Of a stretch of DNA of 64,000 bases, positions 45,915-54,588 are shown piece after piece; within the stretch, counting starts at the first letter, position 1; each line of letters starts with the position of its first letter. This stretch comes from Nocardia acidivorans NBRC 108247 (lineage in GTDB: Bacteria; Actinomycetota; Actinomycetes; Mycobacteriales; Mycobacteriaceae): positions 56,786 to 120,785 of the forward strand of contig NZ_BDAW01000008.1 in NCBI RefSeq assembly GCF_001625085.1, written 5' to 3'. A program made the position numbers and the translations under genes. The notes beneath the pieces were generated by a model. That model ran no database searches. It saw only the letters and a program-made list of their open reading frames with translations, and was not told the DNA's origin.

Positions 45915-47717
45915 TCAGTGCGTGCGCAGGACCCGGCGCAGCACCGCGGTCAACTCCTCGGCGGCATTGTCGGTGGATTCCGAAGTGCGCCAGGCGACTA
46001 CACCGTCCGGGCGGACCAGTACCGCACCGCGTTCGGAGACCCCGTATGCCTGATGCCACAGCGCCTTGTGATCGTGCAGGCAGTCGGTGAGCGGCACCCC
46101 GCGATACCGGGTGACCGGACCGCGCAGCTCGGAGCCGGGGGCGATGCGATAGCGCCGGATCGCCACCCCGACCCGATCGGCCACCCGCGCGCAGGCTTCG
46201 AACCAGGCGGCGCCCTCGGCCCCGGCGAAGAGTACGAACTCCGCACCGAACAGATCGATGGTGGAGATGGCGCGCCCGGCCTCGAGCACGGGCACGTGCG
46301 GGGCGCGAGTGCCGACCGAACCGTCGAGCGCGGTGGGCCAGATATCCTCGGGTACACCGGGATTCGCCCCATCCTCGGTGGCCTGGGTGGCCTGGGTGGC
46401 CTGGGTGGCCTGGGTGGCCTGGGTGGCCTGGGTGGCCTGGGTGGCCTGGGTGACTGGGGTGGCCGGGGTGGGCGACGTGGCCGTGGTCGCCGTGGTGTTG
46501 GGGGGAGTGGTGGTGATGTCGTCGTGCTGGCGGGGGCCGAACCAGACGAGTTCGTCCGCGATGATCGCCGGGTTCGGCGGAGCGGGATCCTCATGCGCCA
46601 TGCGCGGGCGGTCCATCGAGCGCAGTACGGCCTGGCGCACGGTGGCCGCCGCCGCTCGGCCGCGTTCGGTCGCATAGGTGTCCAGGAGTTCGTCCCCGGC
46701 GGTGCGGCGCAGCACCGCGGCCAGCTTCCAGGCGAGGTTGTGCGCGTCGGCGATTCCGGTATTGGAGCCGAACGCCCCGCTGGGCGGCATGACATGCGCC
46801 GCGTCCCCGGCGAGCAGTACCCGCCCCCGGCGCAGCCGCGCCGCCACCGCGCCCGCGGACCGCCAGGCCCCCGCACCCAGCACGCTCACCTCCAGATCGG
46901 GCACCCCGGTGACGGTGCGGATCACCTCGGCGCATCTGTCCTCGGTGAACGATTCCGGCGTCTCACTCGCCGGATCGAACATGACGTGCACCAGCCAGTC
47001 CCGGGCATTGTCGATCGGCAGCAGCGCGGCGCGATAGCGGCCGAAGGTATAGGCCATGATGAACCGGCGATCCCCGAGCTGGTCGCGCAGATCGGCCCGG
47101 AAATGCACATTCATGAAGTGCCCCAATGTCTGTTCGCCCTCGAAATCGATCCCGAGCAGCTGCCGGACCGTGCTGCCCGCACCGTCGGCGGCGATCACAT
47201 AGGCGGCGCGCACCTCGCGCTCGGTCCCCGAACGGTCCCGCACCCGCAGTCGCACCGCTTCCGCGTCCTGGGTGAGATCCACGACCTCGGAACCGAATTC
47301 GATGAGCGCGCCGAGTTCGCGGGCATGGTCGGCGAGCAGTGGCTCGAGCTCACCCTGATGGCACAGGCACCAGCTCGCCGGTGTCAGCTCGCCCAGTTCG
47401 CCGTCGACCTCGGCGACATAGCCTTCGCGTAGCGCGCCGATCTCGGCCCCGGCCAGCGATTGCATGGCGATGATGCCGGTATTGGCGCGCAGCGCCCGCG
47501 CCGAGACCGTCTGCCGAATCCGTTCCGCCAGACCGATTTCGCTCATCAACTCCATGGTGCGCGGATTGATCCCGCGTGAGCGCGGCTGGCTCGACAGCGT
47601 CTCGCGCCGCTCCACCACCAGGCTGTGCACCCCGTGCCAGGCCAGGAAACACGCCGCCGAGAGGCCGACGAGACCGCCTCCGACGATCACAACGGGGTAT
47701 GTCCGGTCACTGGTCAT
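45915..47717 (-). CDS. FAD-dependent aromatic polyketide hydroxylase with internal Thr-Gln-Ala repeat
   Basis: A 600-residue class A flavoprotein monooxygenase: GxGxxG segment VVIVGGGLVGLSAACFLAWH, DG motif YVIAADGAGSTVRQLLG, GD motif GRVLLAGDAAHVMPPSGAFG, and a C-terminal thioredoxin-like domain. Between catalytic and C-terminal domains lies a linker of eight Thr-Gln-Ala triplets, encoded by a 9-bp minisatellite at 46378-46449. Homologues are typically about 530-550 residues, so the repeat lengthens the linker. Likely hydroxylates the aromatic core. SD GAGGAGAAC before ATG 47717; first gene of the minus-strand operon. Confidence 0.93.
   Translation of the reverse strand: MTSDRTYPVVIVGGGLVGLSAACFLAWHGVHSLVVERRETLSSQPRSRGINPRTMELMSEIGLAERIRQTVSARALRANTGIIAMQSLAGAEIGALREGYVAEVDGELGELTPASWCLCHQGELEPLLADHARELGALIEFGSEVVDLTQDAEAVRLRVRDRSGTEREVRAAYVIAADGAGSTVRQLLGIDFEGEQTLGHFMNVHFRADLRDQLGDRRFIMAYTFGRYRAALLPIDNARDWLVHVMFDPASETPESFTEDRCAEVIRTVTGVPDLEVSVLGAGAWRSAGAVAARLRRGRVLLAGDAAHVMPPSGAFGSNTGIADAHNLAWKLAAVLRRTAGDELLDTYATERGRAAAATVRQAVLRSMDRPRMAHEDPAPPNPAIIADELVWFGPRQHDDITTTPPNTTATTATSPTPATPVTQATQATQATQATQATQATQATQATEDGANPGVPEDIWPTALDGSVGTRAPHVPVLEAGRAISTIDLFGAEFVLFAGAEGAAWFEACARVADRVGVAIRRYRIAPGSELRGPVTRYRGVPLTDCLHDHKALWHQAYGVSERGAVLVRPDGVVAWRTSESTDNAAEELTAVLRRVLRTH
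46378..46449 (-). repeat. 9-bp minisatellite, eight perfect copies, inside the FAD monooxygenase gene
   Basis: The unit GTGGCCTGG (plus strand) is repeated eight times without error over 72 bp, followed by a degenerate copy. It is in frame, so each copy adds Gln-Ala-Thr. A perfect array suggests recent expansion and likely length variation among strains without frame loss. Confidence 0.97.
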
Positions 47718-47763
47718 CCTTGTTCTCCTCACCCGATGGCCGCGAATCCTTCCGCGCGCCAGG

Positions 47764-47798
47764 CATAGTCGCCGGTCGGGCTCGAATGACGCTCGGCC
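47764..47798 (-). promoter_or_regulatory. SARP-type repeat between FAD monooxygenase and CLF operons
   Basis: Read on the minus strand: GGCCGAG, four bases, ATTCGAG (47798-47781), 11-bp spacing, then GACTAT (47770-47765) as a possible -10, about 48 bp before the monooxygenase start. On the plus strand a TACAGT hexamer follows the repeat, so the site may serve the CLF operon as well. Same repeat logic as at 20934 and 59436. Confidence 0.55.
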
Positions 47799-47926
47799 GC
47801 AACTACAGTCGTGGCCCGCCCGGCGGCGCTGCTCCAGTGCCACTCCAGGTTCGTTCCAGCGCGCACCGCCAATCTGCTCGCACAGCAACCGGATCCGTGG
47901 GGTTGCCGAGCGAGAAGGTAGAGCGG

Positions 47927-49159
47927 ATGAGCAGCGCTTCCGAATCAGCGGTCGTCACCGGCATCGGTGTCGCCGCGCCGACCGGACTCGGCATCGACGC
48001 CCACTGGCAGTCGGTGCTGGCGGGCAAGACCGGGATCGCCCGGATCACGCGGTTCGATCCGTCCGGCTATCCGGTGCGCTTCGCCGGCGAGGTCTCCGAA
48101 TTCGAAGCCGCGGAATGGGTTCCGGGCCGGTTGATCCCGCAGACCGACCGCTGGACGCATCTGGCGCTGTACGCCGCGGAGGCGGCGCTGGCCGATGCGG
48201 CGGCGGATCCGGCCGCCTTCGACGAGTACGACATGGCCGTGGTCACCTCGAGTTCGTCCAGCGGTACCGAGTTCGGCCAGCGCGAAATGGACAAGCTGTA
48301 CAACAAGGGGCCGTCCTGGGTGGGGGTCTACCAATCCATCGCCTGGTTCTACGCCGCCACCACCGGACAGGTCGCCATCCGGCACGGGATGCGCGGACCC
48401 TGCGGGGTGATCTGCGCCGAACAGGCCGGTGGCCTGGACGCCATCGCCAAGTCGCGCAGGCTGATTCGGGCCGGCACCAAACTGGTGGTGAGCGGCGGCC
48501 TGGACTCGGCGATGTGCCCGTACGCGCTGGTCTCCCAGCTGCCGCCGGGGCGGCTGTCCACATTGCCCGATCCCGAGCGCGCCTACGCGCCCTTCGACGC
48601 CGAAGCCTGCGGATCGCTCCCGGGTGAGGGCGGCGCGGTCATCATCGTGGAGCCGGCCAATGAGCGCAATCGCGCACACCGGTGGGGCACCGTACTGGGC
48701 TACGCGGCGGGCTTCGACCCCACCGCCGGCCGCGAGGGCGCGCGGGTGCTGCAGCGGGTGATCGAACGAGCCCTGGCCGATGCCGAACTGGCCCCGGCCG
48801 ATATCGATGTCGTCTTCGCCGACGGCGCGGGCCTGCCCGCGGACGATCTCGCCGAGGCGCAGGCGATCACGGGAGTCTTCGGCCCGCAGCGGATTCCGGT
48901 CACCGTACCCAAGACCATGACCGGGCGACTCTACGGGGGCGGCTCCTCGCTCGATGTGGCCACCGCACTGCTGGCGCTGCGCCACCAGGTGATTCCGCCG
49001 ACCACCGCCACCACCCGCCTCGCCCCCGGCTGTGAGATCGATCTGGTGCTGGAGACCCCGCGCCCGGCCCGGCTGCGCACCGCGCTCGTGCTGGCCCGCG
49101 GCTACGGCGGCTATACCTCGGCTCTGCTGCTGGGCGGGCCGAACACCCGAGGGGAATGA
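47927..49159 (+). CDS. Type II PKS chain length factor (KS-beta/CLF)
   Basis: A 410-residue partner of KS-alpha. The catalytic cysteine is replaced by Gln166 in VICAEQAGGLDAI, the hallmark of CLF. Other blocks: DPSGYPVRFAGEVSEFEAAE, TSSSSSGTEFGQREMDKLYN, PKTMTGRLYGGGSSLDVATA. It sets chain length. GAGAAGG site before ATG 47927. It is not next to KS-alpha (25 kb away) but starts a second plus-strand operon with aromatase, ketoreductase, small monooxygenases and the ACC subunits. Confidence 0.95.
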   Translation: MSSASESAVVTGIGVAAPTGLGIDAHWQSVLAGKTGIARITRFDPSGYPVRFAGEVSEFEAAEWVPGRLIPQTDRWTHLALYAAEAALADAAADPAAFDEYDMAVVTSSSSSGTEFGQREMDKLYNKGPSWVGVYQSIAWFYAATTGQVAIRHGMRGPCGVICAEQAGGLDAIAKSRRLIRAGTKLVVSGGLDSAMCPYALVSQLPPGRLSTLPDPERAYAPFDAEACGSLPGEGGAVIIVEPANERNRAHRWGTVLGYAAGFDPTAGREGARVLQRVIERALADAELAPADIDVVFADGAGLPADDLAEAQAITGVFGPQRIPVTVPKTMTGRLYGGGSSLDVATALLALRHQVIPPTTATTRLAPGCEIDLVLETPRPARLRTALVLARGYGGYTSALLLGGPNTRGE

Positions 49160-49167
49160 GGAGTCCG

Positions 49168-49623
49168 ATGACTGGACACACCGATAATCACATCGTCATC
49201 GACGCGCCGATGGACCTGGTCTGGGATATGACCAATGACATCGAGTCCTGGACAGAGCTTTTCACCGAATACGGTGAGGCGAAGATCCTGTCCGAACGCG
49301 ACGGCGTCATCCGCTTCAAACTGGCCCTGCATCCCGACGAGACCGGCACGGTCTGGGGCTGGGTCTCCGAGCGGGTGCCGAACAAGGCCGGTCGCACCGT
49401 GCGCTCCGCGCGCGTGGAAACCGGGCCGTTCAAATACATGTCGCTGTTCTGGGAGTACCTCGAGGTGCCGGGCGGCATCAAGATGCGCTGGGTGCAGGAC
49501 TTCGAGATGCGCCCGCAGGCGCCCATCGACGACGCCGCCATGACCGATCGGCTCAATACCAATACCGCCGAGCAGATGAAGATCATCAAGGACAAGATCG
49601 AGTCCGTGGCCAAGGCGGGCTGA
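49168..49623 (+). CDS. SRPBCC aromatase/cyclase (TcmN/WhiE-ORFVI type)
   Basis: A 151-residue single-domain helix-grip protein: HTDNHIVIDAPMDLVWDMTN, DIESWTELFTEYGEAKIL, RWVQDFEMRPQAP and a C-terminal long helix TNTAEQMKIIKDKIESVA. Monodomain enzymes of this type fold and aromatise the first ring(s) of unreduced polyketides. Starts 8 bp after the CLF stop with a GAGGAG site. Confidence 0.9.
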   Translation: MTGHTDNHIVIDAPMDLVWDMTNDIESWTELFTEYGEAKILSERDGVIRFKLALHPDETGTVWGWVSERVPNKAGRTVRSARVETGPFKYMSLFWEYLEVPGGIKMRWVQDFEMRPQAPIDDAAMTDRLNTNTAEQMKIIKDKIESVAKAG

Positions 49624-49631
49624 TCGCGGCG

Positions 49632-50087
49632 GTGACAGCGAATATCGTTCTCGCACTGGTGGTTCTGGCCAACGGTCTGGCCGCGGGCGTACTCGTGGGC
49701 ACCGAACTCGGCGGCTTCCCGCTCATGCGCGCGCTGCCCGCCGACCAGTACGTGACCACGCACGCGTTCTTCTCCACCCGATACGACCCGTTCATGCCCG
49801 CCTGCCTGCTGGGCACCGTACTCGGCGATACCGCCGCGGTATTGCTCGCCGGAAGTGCCACGCAGGCACTGTTCTTCGGCCTGGCCGCCGCCGCGGCACT
49901 GGTCACCATCCTCATCTCGCTGACCAAGAACGTGCCGCTGAACAAATGGGTCCAGCGTGCCGATCCGCACCGGCCGCCCGCCGACTGGCAGGCCCGGCGC
50001 ACCAACTGGGGGCTGTGGAACCGGCGGCGCACGCTGCTGGTGAGCGCCGCCTTCGTGGCCAATTGCGTGGCCATCGCCCTGGCGTGA
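49632..50087 (+). CDS. DUF1772 / anthrone oxygenase-like membrane protein 2
   Basis: A 151-residue four-helix membrane protein (IVLALVVLANGLAAGVLVG; ACLLGTVLGDTAAVLLAGSA; LFFGLAAAAALVTILISLT; LLVSAAFVANCVAIALA) with the conserved TKNVPLNKWVQRADPHRPPA loop and DWQARRTNWGLWNRRR. Homologous to the product of 20228-20683; two copies suggest two oxidation steps or a heteromeric enzyme. GTG start. Confidence 0.82.
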   Translation: MTANIVLALVVLANGLAAGVLVGTELGGFPLMRALPADQYVTTHAFFSTRYDPFMPACLLGTVLGDTAAVLLAGSATQALFFGLAAAAALVTILISLTKNVPLNKWVQRADPHRPPADWQARRTNWGLWNRRRTLLVSAAFVANCVAIALA

Positions 50088-50135
50088 CACGCATCGGCCG
50101 ACCATCGAAAGTTTCCAGACAGGAGCGTAATTCGG

Positions 50136-50888
50136 ATGACTCTCAATCTGTCCGGCCGCAAGGCCCTGGTCACCGGCGGCACCCGCGGCTGCGGCCGCGG
50201 CATCGTGCTGGCACTGGCCCGCAACGGCGTCGATGTCATCACCTGCTATCAGCAGGACAGCGAGGCCGTGGCCTCGCTCACCCGCGAACTCAAGGAGCTC
50301 GGCGGCAACCACCATGTGGTGCGCGCCGACGTGACCCAGCCCGAGCAGATCGACGCGCTGCTGGCGCTGGCGCAGCAGGAGTTCGGCAGCCTGGACCTGG
50401 TGGTCAACAATGCCGGTGCGATCAGCCACGTGCCGTTCGGTGAACTGCCGCTGGAGGAATGGCATCGGATCATCGACACCAACCTGACCGGAACCTTCCT
50501 GGTCATCCAGCGCGCGTTGCCGCTGCTGGGCGCGGGCGCGTCGGTGATCAGCATCGGCTCCAAATCCTCCGAGGTCGGCATTCCGCTGCGCGCGCACTAC
50601 ACCGCCACCAAGCACGCGCTGCGCGGTTTGAGTCGCTCGCTGGCGAAAGAGTTCGGCGGCAAGGGAATTCGCTTCAACACCCTGGCCCTGGGCGTAATCC
50701 ACACCGAGGAGCTGGACGCCCGCCCGCAGGAGACGCGCGAGGCGATGATCGCCCAGTACAGCGCCAAGACCGCGCTGGGCCGGCTCGGCACCCCCGATGA
50801 GGTGGCCGGTGCGGTGCTGTTCCTGGCCAGCGATCTGGCCCGGTACGTCACCGGCGCCACCATTCACGTGGACGGCGGGATCTCGTGA
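50136..50888 (+). CDS. SDR-family ketoreductase 2
   Basis: A 250-residue short-chain reductase: [36 protein letters not shown] with catalytic Ser, [10 protein letters not shown] with Tyr-x3-Lys, and the C-terminal [13 protein letters not shown]. Sequence and length resemble KR 1 (19106-19846) but they are clearly diverged, so each probably reduces a different position. AGGAG site before ATG 50136; overlaps the next gene by one base. Confidence 0.9.
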   Translation: MTLNLSGRKALVTGGTRGCGRGIVLALARNGVDVITCYQQDSEAVASLTRELKELGGNHHVVRADVTQPEQIDALLALAQQEFGSLDLVVNNAGAISHVPFGELPLEEWHRIIDTNLTGTFLVIQRALPLLGAGASVISIGSKSSEVGIPLRAHYTATKHALRGLSRSLAKEFGGKGIRFNTLALGVIHTEELDARPQETREAMIAQYSAKTALGRLGTPDEVAGAVLFLASDLARYVTGATIHVDGGIS

Positions 50889-51250
50889 TGAGCGACGCGA
50901 CGTTCCGGGTCATGCTGCGCATGCAGATCAACCCGGGTATGGAGGCCGATTTCGAGGCGCTGTGGCTGCAGATCGGGGACGGGGTCACCTCGCATCCGGC
51001 CAATCGCGGCCAATGGCTCTCGCGCAGTGATGAGGAGACCGGGGTCTACTACATCGTCAGCGACTGGGTCGATGAGCCGCGCTTCCGCGAATTCGAAACC
51101 AGCGCAAGACATCTCGCGCATCGTCAGCATCTGCACCCGTTCCGCTCCGGCGGTTCGATGACGACCATGACGATCGTCGCGCATCTCACCGAGGCGGCCA
51201 CCGCGACCACCCATGCCGAATGGGAGGCGACCGCATGGGCGGCGAAGTGA
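50888..51250 (+). CDS. Antibiotic biosynthesis monooxygenase (ABM) 1
   Basis: A 120-residue cofactor-free monooxygenase-like protein (ferredoxin-like fold): RVMLRMQINPGMEADFEALW, QWLSRSDEETGVYYIVSDWV, REFETSARHLAHRQHLHPFR, with a C-terminal tail of about 30 residues. Small ABM enzymes oxidise anthrone-like or naphthacenone intermediates to quinones. A GTG one codon upstream (50885) is also in frame. Confidence 0.85.
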   Translation: MSDATFRVMLRMQINPGMEADFEALWLQIGDGVTSHPANRGQWLSRSDEETGVYYIVSDWVDEPRFREFETSARHLAHRQHLHPFRSGGSMTTMTIVAHLTEAATATTHAEWEATAWAAK

Positions 51251-51537
51251 GGGTGCTCGTCTACCACCTCACCGAGCACGGCGACGCCGTGCACGCGGCG
51301 TACCACGAGGTCAGCCGGGAGATGTCCGAGGTCCCCGGCATGCTCGGCAACGAACTGCTGCGCTCGGTCTCGGATCCGGGCAGCTTCGTCGTACTCAGCA
51401 GATGGCAGGACCTGGAGTCGTTCCAGGTGTGGGAGCGCGGCGCGCGGCATCGGGACAGCACCGCGGCGCTGCGGCCCTATCAGGACACGCGGATGGCCAG
51501 ACCATTCGCCGTGCTCGAGGTCAGCGCCTCGTACTGA
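51247..51537 (+). CDS. Antibiotic biosynthesis monooxygenase (ABM) 2
   Basis: A 96-residue ABM protein (RVLVYHLTEHGDAVHAAYHE, LGNELLRSVSDPGSFVVLSR, RDSTAALRPYQDTRMARPF). The GTG at 51247 overlaps the previous stop as GTGA, the pattern used through the cluster; an ATG at 51235 is the alternative. Likely acts with ABM 1 and ABM 3 in quinone-forming or ring-opening oxidations. Confidence 0.85.
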   Translation: MRVLVYHLTEHGDAVHAAYHEVSREMSEVPGMLGNELLRSVSDPGSFVVLSRWQDLESFQVWERGARHRDSTAALRPYQDTRMARPFAVLEVSASY

Positions 51538-51553
51538 GGCAGCGGGAGTGGAA

Positions 51554-53203
51554 ATGACCAGTGCAGTAGCGGAATCCGAATGGCTCAAATGCGAGGGTTG
51601 CCGGGGCCTGATCTACCGGAACCGGTACCGGCGATTGGGCCGGACCTGCCCGGAGTGCGGGTGGCACGGACCCCTCACCCCCGATGAGCGGCTGGCGCTG
51701 CTCCTGGACCCCGGCTCCGAACACGAAGCGCTGCCGGCGGATACGGTCGTGGACCCGCTGGGATTCGTGGACCGCAAACCCTACCGCGCCCGCCTGACCG
51801 AGGCGCACCACCGGGTCGGCGCGGACGCGGTGCGGGTGGTGCGCGGGCGTATCGGCGGCCGGGCGGTGGTGGCGGCGGTCATGGACTTCCGCTTCCTGGG
51901 CGGCAGCCTCGGCGTCGCGGCGGGGGAGGCGATCACCACCGCCTGCGAACTCGCTCGCGCCGAACGGATTCCGCTCCTGCTGATCACCGCCTCGGGCGGG
52001 GCCCGGATGCAGGAGGGCGCGCTGGCGCTCATGCAGATGGCCAAGACCAGCAATGCCATGGCCGAGCTGGACGCGGCCGGCGTGCTCACCCTGACCCTGG
52101 TCACCGATCCCACCTACGGCGGGGTGGCGGCGTCGTTCGCCTCGCTCTCGGATGTGATCATCGCCGAACCCGGTGCGCGCATGGGCTTCGCCGGTCCCCG
52201 GGTGATCGAACAGACCGTGCGGCAGGTGCTGCCGGAGGGCTTCCAGACCGCGGACTTCCTGCTGCGCTCCGGACTCGCCGACGATGTGCGCTCACGCGCC
52301 GAACTGCCGCAGGCGCTGCGGGTACTGCTGGCCGTGCAGGACCGGCCCGAATCCGACTGGGGCGCGGGCGAATCCGATGCGGTGATCCGCGATCCGCAGC
52401 TGATCGACCCCATCGCGGCGGTGGAACAGGTGCGTCTGGCCCGGCATCGGGACCGGCCCACCACCCTGGAACACCTCGCCGCCTGGACCGACGGCTTCGT
52501 GGAACTGCACGGTGACCGGATGGGCGCGGACTGCCCCAGCATCGTCTGCGGCATCGCCGCGCTCGACGGACTGCCGGTGGTCGTCATCGGCCATCAGAAA
52601 GGCCGCGAGACAAGGGAATTGGCGCGTCGCAACTTCGGCATGCCGACCCCGGCGGGCTATCGCAAGGCGCGGCGCATGATGCGCCTGGCCGGCAAGCTCG
52701 GACTGCCGCTGGTCACCCTGGTCGATACGCCCGGCGCGTATCCGGGTGCGGACGCCGAACGGCACGGACAGGCCGCGGCCATCGCCGAATGCCTGCGCGA
52801 ACTCGGCACCCTGCCGGTGCCGGTGGTCAGCGTCATCACCGGTGAGGGCGGCAGCGGCGGCGCGCTGGCCCTGGCGGTCGCGGACCGGGTCCTGTTGTGC
52901 CGCAACGCCGTCTACTCGGTGATCAGCCCCGAGGGATGCGCGGCGATTCTCTGGCGTGACCGCGGCCGGGTCGCCGAGGCGGCCGATGCGCTGCGCTTGG
53001 ACGCCCGCACCCTGCTGGAGCTGGGCGTGGTGGACGGGATCGTGCCCGAACCCGAAGGGGGCGCGCACCTCAACCCCGAAGCCGCCTCCGGGGCGGTCCG
53101 CGCCGCCATCGTCTGCGCGCTGCGCGAATTGCGCGGCACCGCCGCCGCCGAGCTGGTGCGCACCCGTCAGGAACGATTCCGCCGCTACGGGGTGGTCCGA
53201 TGA
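51554..53203 (+). CDS. Fused acetyl-CoA carboxylase carboxyltransferase (AccD-AccA)
   Basis: A 549-residue fusion. The beta half (about 1-270) opens with a four-cysteine zinc finger (CEGC ... CPEC) and contains LLLITASGGARMQEGALALM. The alpha half contains DRPTTLEHLAAWTDGFVELH, VVIGHQKGRETRELARRNFG, TLVDTPGAYPGADAERHGQA and VITGEGGSGGALALAVADRV. Housekeeping actinobacterial carboxylases use a different AccD architecture, so this set is dedicated to the pathway. ATG 51554 (GTG 51548 possible). Coupled to accC by ATGA. Confidence 0.95.
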   Translation: MTSAVAESEWLKCEGCRGLIYRNRYRRLGRTCPECGWHGPLTPDERLALLLDPGSEHEALPADTVVDPLGFVDRKPYRARLTEAHHRVGADAVRVVRGRIGGRAVVAAVMDFRFLGGSLGVAAGEAITTACELARAERIPLLLITASGGARMQEGALALMQMAKTSNAMAELDAAGVLTLTLVTDPTYGGVAASFASLSDVIIAEPGARMGFAGPRVIEQTVRQVLPEGFQTADFLLRSGLADDVRSRAELPQALRVLLAVQDRPESDWGAGESDAVIRDPQLIDPIAAVEQVRLARHRDRPTTLEHLAAWTDGFVELHGDRMGADCPSIVCGIAALDGLPVVVIGHQKGRETRELARRNFGMPTPAGYRKARRMMRLAGKLGLPLVTLVDTPGAYPGADAERHGQAAAIAECLRELGTLPVPVVSVITGEGGSGGALALAVADRVLLCRNAVYSVISPEGCAAILWRDRGRVAEAADALRLDARTLLELGVVDGIVPEPEGGAHLNPEAASGAVRAAIVCALRELRGTAAAELVRTRQERFRRYGVVR

Positions 53204-54576
53204 ACGCCGAACCGATCTTCGACACCGTTCTCGTGGCCAACCGCGGCGAGATCGCACTGCGGATCCTGCGCACCTGCCGTGATATGGGAATCCGCACGGT
53301 CGCGGTGTACTCGACCGGGGACCGCGACTCCGCAGTGGTCCGGGCCGCCGACCGCGCCGTGCACATCGGCCCGGCGGCGGCTCGGCGCAGCTACCTGTAC
53401 GCGCCCGCCATTATCGAGGCGGCGCACAGCACCGGGGCCCAGGCCATCCATCCCGGCTACGGATTCCTCTCCGAGGACCCGGATTTCGCCGAGATCTGCG
53501 GGGCCGAACAGCTGGTCTTCATCGGCCCGCCGCCCGAGGTCATGGCCCGGCTCGGCGATAAGTCACTGGCCCGGAAACTACTGGGGGAGGCCGGTATTCC
53601 GGTACTGCCCGGTAGCGAGGGTGCGGTGGCCACCGCCGAGGAGGCCGAGCGGGTCGCCGCGCGCATCGGCTGCCCGCTCATCATCAAGGCCGCGGCGGGC
53701 GGCGGCGGACGCGGTATGACCGTGGTGCGCGACCCCGCCGACCTCGGGCGCGCCTATCGCGCCACCCGCGCCGCGGCCCGCATCGCCTTCGGCGACGACC
53801 GGGTGTACCTGGAGCGCTATCTCGACGACGCCCGCCATATCGAGGTCCAGATTCTGGCCGATCGGCACGGGAATGTGCGGCACCTGGGCGAGCGGGACTG
53901 TTCGGTGCAGCGGCGGCATCAGAAGCTGATCGAGGAGAGCCCCGCGCCCGAACTGCCCGTCGACCTCGCCGAGCGGCTGGGGGCGTACGCGGTGCGGGGC
54001 GCGCGGGCCACCGGCTATGTCGGCGCGGGCACCTTCGAATTCCTGGTCACCGCTACCGAAGTCGCGCTCATCGAGGTGAATTGCCGTATCCAGGTGGAGC
54101 ATCCGGTGACCGAGGCGGTCACCGGCATCGATATCGTCGCCGAACAGCTGCGCATCGCGGCCGGACATTCGTTGCGGCACAGTCAGGCCGAACTGGTGCG
54201 GCGCGGCGTAGCCATCGAATGCCGCATCAATGCCGAGGATCCCGCGCACGGCTACCGGCCCAGTCCGGGCTTGCTCGAGGTGTTCCGGCCCCCGGGCGGC
54301 CCGTTCATCCGGGTCGATACGCACGCCCACCCCGGCTATCGCATTCCCGCGGAATACGACTCACTGCTGGCCAAGGTCATCGCCTGGGGTCCCGATCGCC
54401 CCACCGCCATCGCCCGCATGCGGCGCGCCCTGGCCGAATTCGAGATCGAGGGGCCGGGGGTGCGGGTGACCACCGGCATTCTCACCGAGATCCTCGGCGA
54501 TCCGGAATTCCTCGCCGGCGCCCACACCACGGCATTCCTGGACCTGCGCGAACCGCGGGCCACCGATGTCGCCTGA
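53200..54576 (+). CDS. Biotin carboxylase (AccC type)
   Basis: A 458-residue ATP-grasp enzyme: VLVANRGEIALRILRTCRDM, QAIHPGYGFLSEDPDFA, KAAAGGGGRGMTVV (glycine-rich ATP loop), HIEVQILADRHGNVRHLGER, and EVNCRIQVEHPVTEAVTG with the catalytic Arg/Glu cluster (EVNCRIQ in place of the usual EMNTRLQ). Carboxylates the separate BCCP (23028-23552). Together with the fused carboxyltransferase it makes malonyl-CoA for the PKS. Confidence 0.95.
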   Translation: MNAEPIFDTVLVANRGEIALRILRTCRDMGIRTVAVYSTGDRDSAVVRAADRAVHIGPAAARRSYLYAPAIIEAAHSTGAQAIHPGYGFLSEDPDFAEICGAEQLVFIGPPPEVMARLGDKSLARKLLGEAGIPVLPGSEGAVATAEEAERVAARIGCPLIIKAAAGGGGRGMTVVRDPADLGRAYRATRAAARIAFGDDRVYLERYLDDARHIEVQILADRHGNVRHLGERDCSVQRRHQKLIEESPAPELPVDLAERLGAYAVRGARATGYVGAGTFEFLVTATEVALIEVNCRIQVEHPVTEAVTGIDIVAEQLRIAAGHSLRHSQAELVRRGVAIECRINAEDPAHGYRPSPGLLEVFRPPGGPFIRVDTHAHPGYRIPAEYDSLLAKVIAWGPDRPTAIARMRRALAEFEIEGPGVRVTTGILTEILGDPEFLAGAHTTAFLDLREPRATDVA

Positions 54577-54588
54577 AGGAGAATAACC

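Noticed and set aside
46378..46449. Tandem repeat considered as a CRISPR-like array
   Set aside because: The units are 9 bp and directly abutting, with no spacers, and lie in a coding frame.
45786..47432. A 548-codon plus-strand frame with a Gly-Gly-Leu repeat
   Set aside because: The repeat is only the complement of the 9-bp minisatellite in the FAD monooxygenase gene; no other coding sign.
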